Part shown: piece after piece, positions 48,346 to 61,700 of the stretch
How positions within the stretch are numbered: the stretch's first letter is position 1
Layout of the letters: each line of letters opens with the position of its first letter
Origin: Purshia tridentata
Lineage: Eukaryota; Streptophyta; Magnoliopsida; Rosales; Rosaceae
Direction of reading: 5' to 3'
NCBI GenBank assembly: GCA_003254885.1
Contig: QANT01007181.1
Location: forward strand, 1-64,000
Length of the DNA stretch: 64,000 bases
Program-made: the position numbers and the translations under genes
Notes under the pieces: generated by a model
Told to the model about the DNA's origin: nothing
What the model saw: the letters and a program-made list of their open reading frames with translations, nothing else
The model's database searches: none

Positions 48346-49407
48346 CTTCTCTAATACGGAATCCAAGTACCACATTTAAATAGGGAATGTGGAATGTGAG
48401 ATATCGTTTAAACGCTTATGATACAATAGTTGAATTTGTATCAATATAATGTGAAAAAGTCTTCAAATGCTTATATATAGTACAATATTTGTATCCTACA
48501 TTAATTCAGCATTCTTACCCCTTGTTAGATGTTTCTTGACAAAAATTACTATTTATATATGTATATTGCTTAGTATAATAATATTGCTATAAACATCAAA
48601 ATATATAAAAAATTTTAGATCTTATATGATCTATTAGTGTTTCATTTGTTCATATTTTGAACTATTCTAATTTTAATTTAATGTTAACGAGTAAAGTTAT
48701 CTGCCACATCTCATTTGATAAGGAAAGTGTTTGAGACATGTTTTGATGACCCTAGTGTAAGGGTTACCTACCAAATTTCTAATTACATCTCTCACAAGGG
48801 ATGGGATCTAGTGGGACTTACTGGGAGAGAGAGAGATGTGATGAACAGAATAATTAATAAACATGGTATGTATTTTGTTCACCAACAGAATAAACATAGT
48901 ATTGATTCAAAAAAGGAATAAAAAGGAAGAAATTAACAAATTTCGAATATGGACTTGAATTCCAATTCATTCACGGTGCACATGATGCAAACCAAAAGAA
49001 CAGTGGGCACAATGATTTTGTGGCTCATATTATATAACCCAATAGTTTGGTGGCCCGTTTAGGGCCAAACCCATATTACAAATCTACAAAATTGAGGCAA
49101 ATTTCATTTATTTCCTAGAAAATGAGAAAGAACAAAGGAATATTGGTACCAGGATGCTTCTCTCCTACAGAGAGACGATGCATAGAGAATGTGGAAGGAG
49201 AGATAAACTTGCGCTGAAACGTAGCGTTAAGTTTCATTTATTTATGTTTCTGCCTTTTATTCGCATTTTCTTTCCGCAGGAGAGAGACCCCTTGGTGCCC
49301 AAATGAAAAGTAGATAGCAGCACTGCTAATGTTCATGACCAATGACAAACATTCTTGGAGGGAATACATTATGCTTAATATTTTGCATAGTCTGCTGAGA
49401 GAGAGCG
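48346..49407. other. Spacer downstream of the LINE
   Basis: AT-rich sequence, with the probable 3'UTR of the minus-strand WEB gene from about 49100. A plus-strand open frame at 48715-48921 has no recognisable motif and is not accepted as a gene. Confidence 0.5.
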
Positions 49408-50445
49408 TCATGCCTTTGGAGACCCACCTTGTTGAATGTTCTTGTTTTTGGACAAAAGCCACCCAAATAGAGGCATCAATGGCTTCTTTTTGGTCTTTTT
49501 CACAGAAGGGTCTCTGAGTCTCTCTTGCAAGATTTCTTCATTGTTAACAATAACTTGAGCCAGTGAAGGAGGACTTGCAAATTTCACATACCTCTTCTTG
49601 TGCATCAATTCCTCTGCATCTTGGTTTAGCACTGTCTTAGTTTCATACTTTGTGTCATTCTCAATGAATTTGAGGTCTTTAATCTCATGATCAACTGGGT
49701 GATTCTGAAACTCTCTTTCCTTCAAGTACTTGTGCAGCTCTTTCTTTGCATGGTCGAGATCTTCTCTGAGAGACTTTATGCAGTGTGCCATTAACTTGTT
49801 TTCTTCTCTTGCTTTCTGCAGACTTTTATTTGTTTCTTCAAGTTCAACTGTTAGGACTCCAATTTTGGATTGAGCAGTTCCATTATTCTCACTTGCTCCA
49901 GCCCCAATCTAACAGATAAATTGTACACCAGATGGTATTAGGACATGAGTATGGACTCTATAGTATGTGTGAACTCAAAATAAGTAAATTCCTAATGGGG
50001 TTCTCTTTGGCATAAATTCTTAATGAATTATTATTTTCATTAAGTCCTAGATGTATGAATGACTATTTATATATATGCAGATGTTGAGAAGTTGTTGCAC
50101 TCATTTCATTAGGTATGTTGTGAAATAGAGTTAGAGGGCAAAAAACTTCTCTAGAGATGTAGCAATGGACTTAAGTATGCCTTTACCAAATCAATGTATT
50201 TGCATGCCTTTGTGATAAACATGATTATCATATATATTGTTTGAAGGAAAAGTTGGATATTTTTAGACACATAAAATGAGAGGACTATAAAGAGAAGTAA
50301 CCTCTTTGAGCTTGTTGCCATAGATTTCTCCTACTAAAACTCTTTCCCCAAACAACAAAACTGCTTCCTTGACCGACCTGAAAGGCGCTCTGGTGTCAAT
50401 CTCCGCACGCCCCATCACCACCAATCTACCCTCTTCGCTGTTCAT
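49408..50445 (-). CDS. WEB family (DUF827) coiled-coil protein
   Basis: Two coding exons, 50445-50302 and 49908-49408, give 214 residues. The N-terminus has the WEB-family signature [21 protein letters not shown] (D-T-x-A-P-F-x-S-V-K-x-A-V). A coiled-coil middle follows ([41 protein letters not shown]), then a basic tail ending [19 protein letters not shown]. Larger WEB proteins (WEB1/PMI2) act in light-driven chloroplast movement; short members are uncharacterised. The Arabidopsis counterpart by order is the WEB family protein At2g17940. The start follows the family N-terminus and there are no nearby alternatives. It is divergent from TRA1. Confidence 0.88.
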
Positions 50446-50885
50446 TGTTGCTTATAACACAAAACAGTTCTGGCAATGCTGCCACCTCTGGAACTAATAA
50501 ACAGAGAAAGATAGCAATGAATATGTAGTCGAATGAATGAATGAAGTTGAAGGTCATTTTAATACAAATTTGAAGACAAGGGAAGCTACATGGAGGTCGT
50601 TGCTGTTACAAATGGGGATGGTGGACTGGTGTGCTTTTAGCTTATTACTTAAAAGAAGTTAAGAAATTATCATGGGTTTGTTTTCTTCGCGTTTACTACA
50701 CTGGAATTTTGTTAAGTGAAGTTGACAGGGGTGGTTGGCCCATCTTAATTCCGTTGCTGCTATAATATGAAAAGCACTAAGACTTCCATCATTTATGGTG
50801 TGTCCAACATACACAGACACCATGGCATCTACTGTGCAACTTTTTTAATTAAGATGAGATTTGCACAATTGTGGGGTGATCCTAA

Positions 50886-51060
50886 GGAATTGGATTCTCT
50901 CATTTACTATTCTTCACTTTTAATCTAAACTTTCCAAGAGAATTCCAAAGGTCCTTCCAGCTTCCTTAGAGTTTAGTAATAAAATCTGATCCTTGGATTT
51001 TGAATGGAACACTTGGATTAAAAGTTAATAATAAAGTTGAGAGAATCAAGATCCAATTCC
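50886..51060. mobile_element. Fold-back MITE-like element
   Basis: The left arm GGAATTGGATTCTCTC...CTTTTAATC pairs with the reversed right arm GGAATTGGATCTTGATTCTCTC...CTTTTAATCC over roughly 50-70 bp with small indels. The whole is about 175 bp with almost no loop, typical of a MITE. No clear target duplication was seen. Confidence 0.5.
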
Positions 51061-52330
51061 AAAATGAGCTCCCTGCAGTGATCTATTGTGTGAAGTTGAT
51101 AAGAAGAATCTGATGAGTAATTGAAAGAAGAGCTATAAATAAAGTAATATCAATTATGAACCGTCATACATGGTTAATGCATTCTAACGATCATGATTAA
51201 AATACCTTTTAGTTGTTTTAATCTTAATCGTAAAAAGAGATCAAAGGGTATAATTTGTTACCTTTTTTTTTTTTTGGACCAAAAATTTGTTACTTATTTT
51301 ACATACTTTCTAGAGAGCCTAATTTCTAGTTTTAGGGTTTTGTTCCTATTCGTTAAGACTGTTGAGGGTAAAATTTGTCACTTATTGTAGTTTTAAGGTT
51401 TTGACTTTTGAGGGGCCGTTGGGCCAGTTTCTTTAAAACAGACATGTGGAAGAAACATATACCAACCGAAATAATGTGGGTTGGTTAAGGGTTTGGGGCT
51501 TAACTTGCCTTATTAATTTGATCACCCCATATTATTTTATTGTAATTTTTTAATCCTCAGCCTCCCTATCTATCCAATGCTTATGTAAGTAATAATACTA
51601 TACTTACTAAATTTTTATATCATAATTTTTTATTATCTTATGTGGTAATTTATATGTTATTCATATATTGGACACTAAAAATATAAATATAAAAAATTAT
51701 AAAAATAAGAAAAAACTCTGTATAGTACAATGATGACACGTAAAATAATATAATGAACGTGCTATAAAAATGTAGTAAAAAAAGCGTTATTACTATGTAA
51801 TCATAGCCAACTTACTAGTCACCTTCATCCTTTACCACCTACCCATTGACCATCACCAAAATCTTTAGCCACCACTGCCACCACTGCCATTGCCCACTGA
51901 TTGTCGCACGATACTCACTTGTATTGTCTCCTCTCTACTTGAATATTTGATCTCTCTTTCACTAAATCACTTAGCTCATGCTGACAGCCGACCCATCCTC
52001 TCTCCAAACCGACCCGACTATTCCAACTTGTCAAATCGACTCCCAAACCCCTGAGTTGACCGAAAGGTTTTTGGTCAGTTAGGCGGGGTTGCAAGTCGTA
52101 CCCGTCAAGTTGGGTACCAACTCGATCCACCCTGCCAAATGCCCACCCCTAGAAATACCCGTGAACTAATGTGGGCCTTCGTATTATGTTGTATGGGCTG
52201 CACGGTTGTGTACAGCTTAGCAGCTTTTAGGGTCCTCAACCCACATCGCGATCTTGGTCTAACAAGTTCGAGCCTGCGCGGGTTTTTCTTTCCTTTTTCA
52301 GTTAGAGGGTTCACATTTCGTTTAGACCAC

Positions 52331-52338
52331 TATATAAA
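52331..52338 (+). promoter_or_regulatory. Candidate TATA box of the TRA1 gene
   Basis: TATATAAA followed by TCGGCC lies 427 bp upstream of the TRA1 start codon. A start of transcription about 30 bp downstream would give a leader of roughly 400 nt rich in CT and GAAGAAG. This is inferred from sequence only. Confidence 0.4.
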
Positions 52339-52764
52339 TCGGCCTTCACCTCCGAAACCGAGACCTCAATTCCCCCCAAATCTCCCTAGTCCCGAAGGAC
52401 CTCACCTGAGAGAGCAAATACAACTCTCAGAGTAAATATTAACTTTAACATTTACAGGAAAAAAAGACGAAGACCTTCTCCCTGACGATCACGAACAATC
52501 CACCCGTTTCCAAAACCCTAAAAATTTCACATTTAAATTCAATTTCTCCTCAGCTTCTTCTTCTCCTTCCAACCATTCGATCCCTTCTAGTTCGACCACA
52601 ACCGCATGACCAAGCAGTAGCAGAGCTCCGGTTGTTGCTCAAGTGCTCCATGAAGTAGAAGAAGAAGAGGTTGCTGAGTCGCACCAGAAGCATTTCGGAG
52701 CTGCGTGTTTCGTGTTTTTCCGGCAAAGTTAGGGTTGTTGGTTACTTTAAGTACTAAGCCAGCC

Positions 52765-55700
52765 ATGAGTCCCGTTCAGAATTTCGAGCAACACTCTCGG
52801 CGTCTCATCGAGCCCGACCTTCGTACTCTCTCTTTCTCTCTCTGCGAAGCATAATTCAAATATCTTCTGAAACTGTTAGACCTTCTTTTAGCTTCTGAGT
52901 GAAAGTTACATAGTTTTATTAAATTTTATCAAACAGGCCCTTAGATTTGAACTAAACTCTTCAAAAAAATTTATTCGGCGCGCAAAGGGTTAATTTTTGT
53001 TTATTGATGCATTTTCTATAACCAAACAAAGCTCAGTATTTTTTTTTTTCAATCATTAATATTACTACGTTTGCATGATGGTCTTTAAGATATTACTGTT
53101 TCTTTTGTTCCTTCTTATGGAACAGCAATTCAGGTTAGGCTTCAGATGGCAATGGAGGTTCGGGACAGCCTAGAGATTGCGCACACGGCCGAATACTTGA
53201 ATTTTCTAAAATGCTATTTTCGGGCATTTTCAGTGATCCTTCTTCAAATTACAAAGCCACAGTTCACTGACAATCCTGAACACAAGCTCCGAAACATAGT
53301 GGTGGAGATTCTCAATCGTCTCCCCCACAGTGAAGTACTCCGCCCATTTGTCCAGGACCTCTTGAAGGTCGCAATGCAAGTACTAACTACCGACAATGAA
53401 GAGAATGGCTTAATTTGTATTCGTATAATCTTTGATCTTCTCAGGAACTTCAGGCCTACTCTGGAAAATGAAGTTCAGCCATTCTTGGACTTTGTCTGCA
53501 AGATTTACCAGAACTTTAAGTCGACTGTTAGCCATTTCTTTGAAAACGGGGTGGTGGGAGGGGAAGATGTTAAGCCTATGGATACTTCTTCGGATCAGTT
53601 GAGTGGTGGTGTCGGTGGGTATGCTGGGGGTGGGCAGGTTAACCCCAGTACCCGTTCTTTCAAGATAATAACGGAGAGTCCCCTGGTGGTCATGTTTTTG
53701 TTTCAGTTGTATAGTCGACTTGTCCAGATCAATATTCCTCAGCTGTTGCCTTTGATGGTTGCTGCTATATCTGTTCCTGGCCCAGAAAAGGTTCCTCTGC
53801 ATTTGAAGACTCATTTCATTGAGTTAAAGGGTGCGCAGGTGAAGGTAAGGAGGCGATACTTCCCCCACACACCACACCCCCCACACCCCACCACCACCAC
53901 ACACACCACCGCCCCCCTGGCCGGCGTCCCCTCTCTGCGTGTCCCTTTTTTTATTAGTTGTTTACTAATTTATTTCTCTACTATTGCAGACAGTGTCGTT
54001 TTTAACATACTTGTTGAAGAGCTTTGCTGATTATATTAGGCCACATGAAGAAAGCATATGTAAAAGCATAGTCAATTTGCTAGTTACATGTTCGGACTCT
54101 GTATCAATTAGAAAGGTAACAATTCTTGTCTCTTGATTTTTTTTTTTTCCAGTTAGATCCTTCTCTACTTCCATGACTATAAGTCTGTAACATAAATATT
54201 TTGTTGCATGCAGGAATTGTTAGTAGCCTTAAAACATGTTCTTGGAACAGATTTCAAGAGGGGTTTATTTCCTCTGATTGACACACTTTTGGAAGAAAGG
54301 TAACACTGTTGACTCAATCATATGGTGACCCATAATTGCCAAAAACATGATAGAGAAAATTGTATTCTGAAGACTGTGAAGTGTACTGGTGCAAATCTTG
54401 GATAAATGCAATAGCTTCATATGATGACAAATTGATCTTTTTGTTAGTAGCCTTAAAACATGTTCTTGGAACAGTTTTCAAGAGGGGTTTATTTCCTCTG
54501 TAATATCTTCATGGTTAGCAACAAGCATTATGTGATGAAGAGATGTACCTAAAACTCCCACTGGATAGAAAAATAGTGTTCATTTACTCATTTCTTCTTG
54601 CAATTCCTCCTGACTTATACATTTAGATACACATAAGAACAGCTATTCCTTCTGATCTGTACTTCTGAAGAGAACAAGAATATTGTTGTAGCTGACTTCT
54701 GCTCTGATTATTTTCTTAATCCTTTTCTTGTTTCCCATTTTCAGGGTTCTAGTTGGAACCGGTCGAGCTTGCTTTGAGACTTTGAGGCCATTGGCATACA
54801 GTCTACTTGCAGAGATTGTTCATCATGTTCGTGTGGACCTTTCCTTGTCACAGGTATTTTCTTTGTGTGATCTCTAATGAAAGATCTGACTGTTTATAAC
54901 ATCATTGTCTTGTCTTAGACGTGGAGGCTCAGTTCTATTTTGTCATTATAATAACTATCAGTCATTGTTTGTCGTACCTCCATAGATGCATGTCAAGAAT
55001 TGCCTATGTTGGCTTGATTCTTGTACTTCTGCTGATGAGAGGAGATGATGCTTTAATAGCTCATTAGGCGGGATTTTTATACTGATAGTTGGTTTGCCCT
55101 AGTTGTTCTGCTTTTAGTCTTAGGTGGACAGCTTGCCAATTTCCTTTTTTATTTGGTGACTTTTTTCTTTTCTGTTTCCTATCTAAAAAAAGTTTATTCG
55201 ACATGAATCCTAAAAGAAATTTAGCAATTTTTGAGATTCACAGCACTGAATGATTATGATTATGACTGCCAATAAGCCTATTATAACCGAATAACCTTTT
55301 TTTGGTTGGATTGAAAAGGTACGAAATTAATCAATTTCCATGTCATACACTTGAGGTTATACTGTCTATGAAGCTGTTGGAGATCTGAGCTGCAGGATTC
55401 CTACAGTTGTTGCATGGCTGAAGAGCCAGGCTACTACTGAATTTTAATTTTCTTTCGTATCGTGTGAGTGTGTGTGGTTTCTCTAATGTATTGTTGTCAT
55501 GATTTTTTTACTAGTTAATCAAAATTTCTAATTTTGAGGATTGAGGTAGATACATGATTCTGCTGGTGTGGGTACATTGAACTTGGAAAATAAAAGAAGA
55601 GTGACAATGTCAATCACCAGAATTTATATGTTGTAGTTTATTTTTTTTGAAGAAAAAAAAAAGATAAGATAAGAATTCGTGTGCTGTGGTTGAAGCATTT

Positions 55701-58700
55701 TAATGATAAGAAGTTGCACATGTCCAGTTCACAGACCTTTTTATGACACTTCAAGTTCAGGATTTTGTTGATTAATTTTTTTTCCCTTTAGGTGATGAAC
55801 TGAAATATTCGTTTTGACCTTTTAGAAGAATTTTTATTATTCATGAATGAAAAAATAATTAAATAATTAACTGAAAGCGAAATAAATAAAGGAATATGAA
55901 GAAAGTAGATATTAGAGTTCCTGTGTTGTGTTCTGTTGCTAACACATGGTCCTTCTTCTAGTTGGTTATGTATTTTGGATTCTAATTTATTTCAAGCGTT
56001 ATCATTTTCTTGTTCAACAGGGTTCTGTGCTTCTTTTTATTCTGAAATTGATTGTTTGGAAAATTTATTTTTTCTCCAGCATTGTTTACCGTTAAGAGTT
56101 TCATCATTACTTTAAAATCTCATGTTTACATAGTATCTACTAACAAATTGCATTATTATGCTGCAGTTATCCCGGATTATATACTTGTTTTCAAGCAACA
56201 TGCATGATGCTTCATTGTCACTGAGCATTCATACTACTTGTGCTCGCTTGATGCTGAATCTGGTGCATATGCCAACTCTATTCTTCAAGAGATTTTAGCA
56301 ATTTTTATTTTCATTTGGGTATTCAGTTTTATGAAATAATTTTTCTTTTGGGACATAGGTGGAGCCAATATTTGAGAAAGGTGTCGATCAGCCGTCTATG
56401 GATGAAGCACGGATTTTATTGGTTTGAGTTGCAATCTAATTGTTTATCTAGAATGGTGTGAACTGCTAAACTTTATGAATTTTCTCATTCCTTTAGTTAA
56501 TAAATGTATTTTGTTTCTTTGTAGGGGCGTATATTGGATGCTTTTGTTGGGAAATTCAGTACTTTCAAGCGTACTATTCCGCAGGTAATCTTTGATTGTC
56601 TTATATTTTCTCAACCATAAATTCACCTGTTGAGTTGATATGTTTTGTCTAGCCGCATAGATGTGAACCTGTATTTATTGTCCATGTATGGTTTATGCAC
56701 TACAGTAAAGGAGTTTATGTTACTTGTCATATTGTTTGGAGCTGAAATGATGATGCGTTTTCTGACAATATTGAATTAATTTGGTTAAGTATGTTTTGGG
56801 AAGTTCTTGGCAGTCAATTGAATATCATTGAGAGACTATTGGCTTGTGAGGTTTTTTGCATTTTCTAGAAACATGTCATATTTTTAGTTGTTTCTTGCTT
56901 ATCTGTCAATACTGACATGTCTCCATGTTTCCTGATAGCTTTTGGAGGAGGCTGAGGAGGGAAAGGATCGTGCTACTCTAAGGTCAAAGCTTGAGCTCCC
57001 TGTGCAGGTTGTTTTAACAACTTTTTCTTTTAGATGACTGTTTTTGTGTGCATAATATTTTATGGTTTCAAGTTGTCCTTTATTTTCTTGCATCACTTAT
57101 CAGTCATTTTCTTTGATGTTAAAGTACTTCTGTTTAACAGTTTTTATTTTTTTCCTCGGGCACTATTTTATACATTCACTGAATATTGTTAGATTTCTAA
57201 ACATGTTCGAGTTTTGTTTTTTACTATTATGATAGACTTCAATGAAATGATGACTTAATTGGTTATGGTTGTTTACATGCTGTTTTTGCCCAGGAATTGA
57301 GGAGGTTAATTTGCATGTCACTAGATTTCTAATTTGAGGATTTGATTACTTATACTGCTGTAGGATTTCTATGGTGTTTGTCTAGCTTGAAGTTTCTGGA
57401 TCTCTCTCTTTTTCATGGCTTAATTTTGATATGATGAAAGTTGAGGGTTTGGTCTTCAAAATTCTGCATTAGTTTTTTTGTCTTTTCCCTTTTTAATGTT
57501 CACTGTTGATTATCGCGTATCTAATGCTTTTAGAAGTTGAAAAAAATGGTATTTGATGTGCTTATCATTAAGGATTTTAATCAGCCAGTGGATTTATAAA
57601 GTTGTCCATGGAACCTAAAAGTCTTAAATCTCCTTTTTAAAACCTTCTGCAGTTTTAAGATTATTCGAAAACAAATGTTGCAAGAGGTTTTTAAGGGTTT
57701 GAAATACTTCTAGCATTGATGCATTTAGTGTGAAATTTACATGGGTATTCTTGTTAGTTTGGAAGAAAATAGAGACATATTTGTTTTTTTAGTAAAATGG
57801 CTTGAAATTTGATATCCATTCTTCCAAATTTTTTGCTGTGCTATTTATCGCTTTTTTAATTGCTTTATTAAATAGTCAACTCTTTTTATAAACTACAGCA
57901 TCTTTTTACTCTCAGACATTTTGTTTAATTGTGGCATATAATCTGTTTGCAGGCAGTTTTGAATTTGCAGGTCACTGTGGAACATTCTAAGGAAGTCAAT
58001 GATTGTAAGCATCTGATTAAGACATTGGTCATGGGTAATTGATCCTTGCTTCTTTTTTAATTTTTGCTATTTCTTTCTATATGATAAATTATAATAATAC
58101 TTATTTAACAGATATGCGAACTTAAATTTTCTTATACTTCTAATAGATATGACCTTGACTTTGGTTTGTTTGTTTTCCTAAACCAATCAATATTTGTCTG
58201 CATTTATTGTCAGGAATGAAGACTATAATATGGAGTATCACTCATGCACACTTGCCGCGTTCACAGGTATTATTATTTGTGTTAATAGTTTCTTATGAGT
58301 CCGGTTGACATTTGTTATCTTATGCGACATTTCTGATGGTTTAAGGTTTCTCCTTCCACACATGGAACACACCCACAGGTGCTTGTTTCATCATCATCTA
58401 ACTTACCAGCCCCTCAAGCATTTAAAGGGATGCGAGAAGATGAGGTATTACATCTCATGTTATGAGATTTAATATCTTTTTTGTGGTTCGATTCACTTGG
58501 TCTGACTTTGGTATTGGGTAGGTCCGGAAAGCTTCTGGCGTCTTAAAGAGTGGGGTGCATTGCTTAGCCCTCTTCAAGGAGAAGGATGAGGAGAGGGAAA
58601 TGCTACAACTTTTTTCCCAGATTCTGGCTATCATGGAACCTCGAGATTTGATGGACATGTTCTCATTGTGTATGCCCGAGCTTTTTGAGTGCATGATTTG

Positions 58701-61700
58701 CAACACTCAGTTGGTTCACATCTTCTCTACACTTTTGCAAGCCCCTAAAGTATACCGGCCTTTTGCAGACGTTTTGGTTAATTATCTTGTAAACAATAAA
58801 CTTGATCTTTTGAAGCATCCTGATACACCTGCAGCAAAACTAGTATTGCACCTCTTTCGGTTTATATTTGGTGCAGTTTCAAAAGCGCCTTCAGATTTTG
58901 AACGTATTTTGCAACCTCATGTGCCTGTTATAATGGAAGTTTGTATGAAAAATGCTACGGAAGTGGAAAAGCCTCTTGGTTATATGCAACTTCTTCGCAC
59001 AACATTTCGAGCACTTGCAGTATGCAAATTTGAACTTCTTCTGAGGGATTTGATTCCTATGTTACAACCTTGTCTTAATATGCTGTTGATGATGCTTGAG
59101 GGTCCAACTGGGGAAGATATGAGGGACCTTTTGCTGGAGTTATGCTTAACCTTGCCTGCACGCTTAAGCTCATTGCTACCACATCTTCCCCGTCTTATGA
59201 AGCCTCTTGTTTTGTGTCTTAAAGGAAGTGATGACCTCGTGAGCCTAGGTTTAAGAACACTTGAGTTTTGGGTAGACAGTTTAAATCCTGATTTTTTGGA
59301 ACCCAGCATGGCTAATGTTATGTCAGAGGTGATTTTAGCCCTATGGTCTCACTTGAGGCCTGCCCCCTATCCTTGGGGTGCAAAAGCATTGCAACTCCTT
59401 GGCAAGTTAGGAGGTCGTAACAGGCGTTTTCTCAAAGAGCCCCTTGCAATTGAGTGCAAGGAGAATCCAGAGCATGGACTCCGTGTGATTCTTACATTTG
59501 AGCCTGCAACCCCATTTTTGGTTCCATTGGATCGATGCATTAATCTTGCTGTGGTAGCTGTTATGCATAAAAATGGTGGAGTTGATACATTTTATCGAAA
59601 GCAGGCTTTGAAGTTTCTTCGTGTTTGCTTATCATCTCAGCTTAATTTGCCAGAAAAGGTTACTGATGATGGATGCACACCTAGTCAGTTGTCAACTTTG
59701 TTAGTTTCTGCAGTTGATTCTTCTTGGCAGCGGCCTGAAACATCAGACATAAAGGTTGGTTGGTTTGATATAATGTTATCACTTGGTGAAGTGCTGATTG
59801 CTGAGTCTGTTATTTGAAACCTTCTGTCAAAATTTTTATTGCCTTTTATATTAGTTGTAGTAACTGTTGGCTTTGTAGTTGGATTATTGGTGCTAGAGTG
59901 ATAGTTGATAAACTGTTATGCGACCCTGTTATTGGTCTTCACTGAGGCTCATCTTCATTTTTTAGAGTTTTACCAAAAACACTCTTTGCAGTTATTCAGT
60001 TATATTTTCCATAACTTAGTAATTCTGATGTATCTTTCTAAAGAAGTACAAGGGAGGGACCAAAAACTCGTAGTTTTAAATTGCCTGCTAATAAGACCAA
60101 ATTCTATGTGTTACTGTCCCCAGGAAAAAAGGAAAAGGACCTTTGGTAGATTTTTTTAATGCACTGGGGAACTCCATGTATTAAATATAACTATGTGGGT
60201 ATTAATTGTTATAATGCCTTGACGTCTGTACACCATGTTCATTCTTTCACTTCTCATCTTTATGAAACTTTGTTGCCAAGATATTTTCCTCCCCACCTCT
60301 CTCCAAAACCAAAAAAGAAAAAGAATTCTTTGTCAATGGTTTAATTGGTTTTATTTTCTCATTGTTTTATTATAACAATTGTTCTGTTTCTCAGACCAAA
60401 AAAAATTGTTCAATCTCCATTTCTATGCTATATGTTTTTAACTTCTTCTTTTTTAATTTTCTTCCCTCTGAATTTTCGTTGAGATAGCCCAAAAAGGGAA
60501 TTTTCATTTTTTGTATTACATTATAATGAATGTAGGCATAATTGCAGGCTGACTTAGGTGTAAAGACGAAGACCCAACTTATGGCTGAAAAGTCTGTTTT
60601 CAAGATTCTCTTAATGACTGTTATAGCTGCTAGTGTGGAACCAGATTTCCATGACCCCAAGGATGACTTTGTTGTCAATGTCTGCCGCCATTTTGCGATG
60701 ATGTTCCATATGAATTCATCATCAACTAATACCTCAGTTTCAATCGCTGCACTTGGGGCTCATGTTGGTTCCAGTTCCAGGTCAAAGAATAGTGCTTCTT
60801 CAAACCTCAAGGAGTTAGACCCTCTGATATTTTTGGATGCTCTAGTTGATGTGCTAGCAGATGAAAACAGGCTCCATGCCAAGGCTGCACTTAGTGCTTT
60901 ACATGTATTTTCTGAAACACTTCTCTTTCTTGCTCGTTCAAAGCATGCTGATGTGCTAATGTCAAGAGGCCCTGGTACTCCAATGATGGTCTCTAGTCCA
61001 TCATTGAATCCTGTATGCTCTCCACCCCCAAGTGTACGCATCCCTGTTTTTGAGCAACTTCTGCCCCGCCTTTTGCATTGTTGCTATGGAACGACCTGGC
61101 AAGCACAGATGGGAGGTGTTATGGGACTTGGTGCTTTGGTTGGGAAGGTCACTGTTGAGACTCTATGCCTTTTCCAAGTAAGAATTGTTCGCGGTTTGGT
61201 ATATGTTCTTAAAAGGCTTCCTATTTATGCCAGCAAAGAGCAAGAAGAGACAAGTCAGGTGCTTACACAGGTTCTTCGTGCAGTTAATAATGTAGATGAA
61301 GCAAACAGTGAACCACGCCGGCAAAGTTTTCAAGGAGTAGTTGAATTCCTTGCTTCAGAATTATTCAATCCCAATGCATCTATTATTGTGAGAAAGAATG
61401 TGCAGTCATGTTTGGCACTTTTGGCTGGTAGAACTGGTAGTGAGGTATCTGAGCTGCTTGAGCCATTGTATCAACCCTTGCTTCAGCCTCTTTTGGTGCG
61501 ACCACTCCGGTCAAAAACTGTGGATCAACAGGTAATCTATGTTTTTAATGGTCATTAGTAGAATTTGTTGAATTTCTTACTGACATGATCTGATGACATA
61601 TACAGGTGGGGACAGTTACAGCTTTAAACTTCTGTTTGGCCTTGAGACCACCTCTTCTCAAGTTGACTCAAGATCTGGTAAATTTTCTGCAAGAAGCATT

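Larger units (their letters stand above)
50446..52764. other. Divergent region between WEB and TRA1 genes
   Basis: This 2.3-kb spacer holds the WEB promoter at its left and the TRA1 promoter and about 400-nt leader at its right. It includes a fold-back element (50886-51060), a poly-T run near 51262 and a TATATAAA box (52331-52338). Short open frames near 51915-52435 show no known motif. No further gene is supported. Confidence 0.5.

Noticed and set aside
48715-48921. 68-codon plus-strand frame right of the LINE
   Set aside because: No family resemblance, no promoter or splice evidence, and short enough to be chance.
53860-53930. C/A-rich low-complexity tract after TRA1 exon 2
   Set aside because: It could be read as coding (Pro/His/Thr) but follows a good GTAAGG donor and breaks TRA1 similarity, so it is intron.
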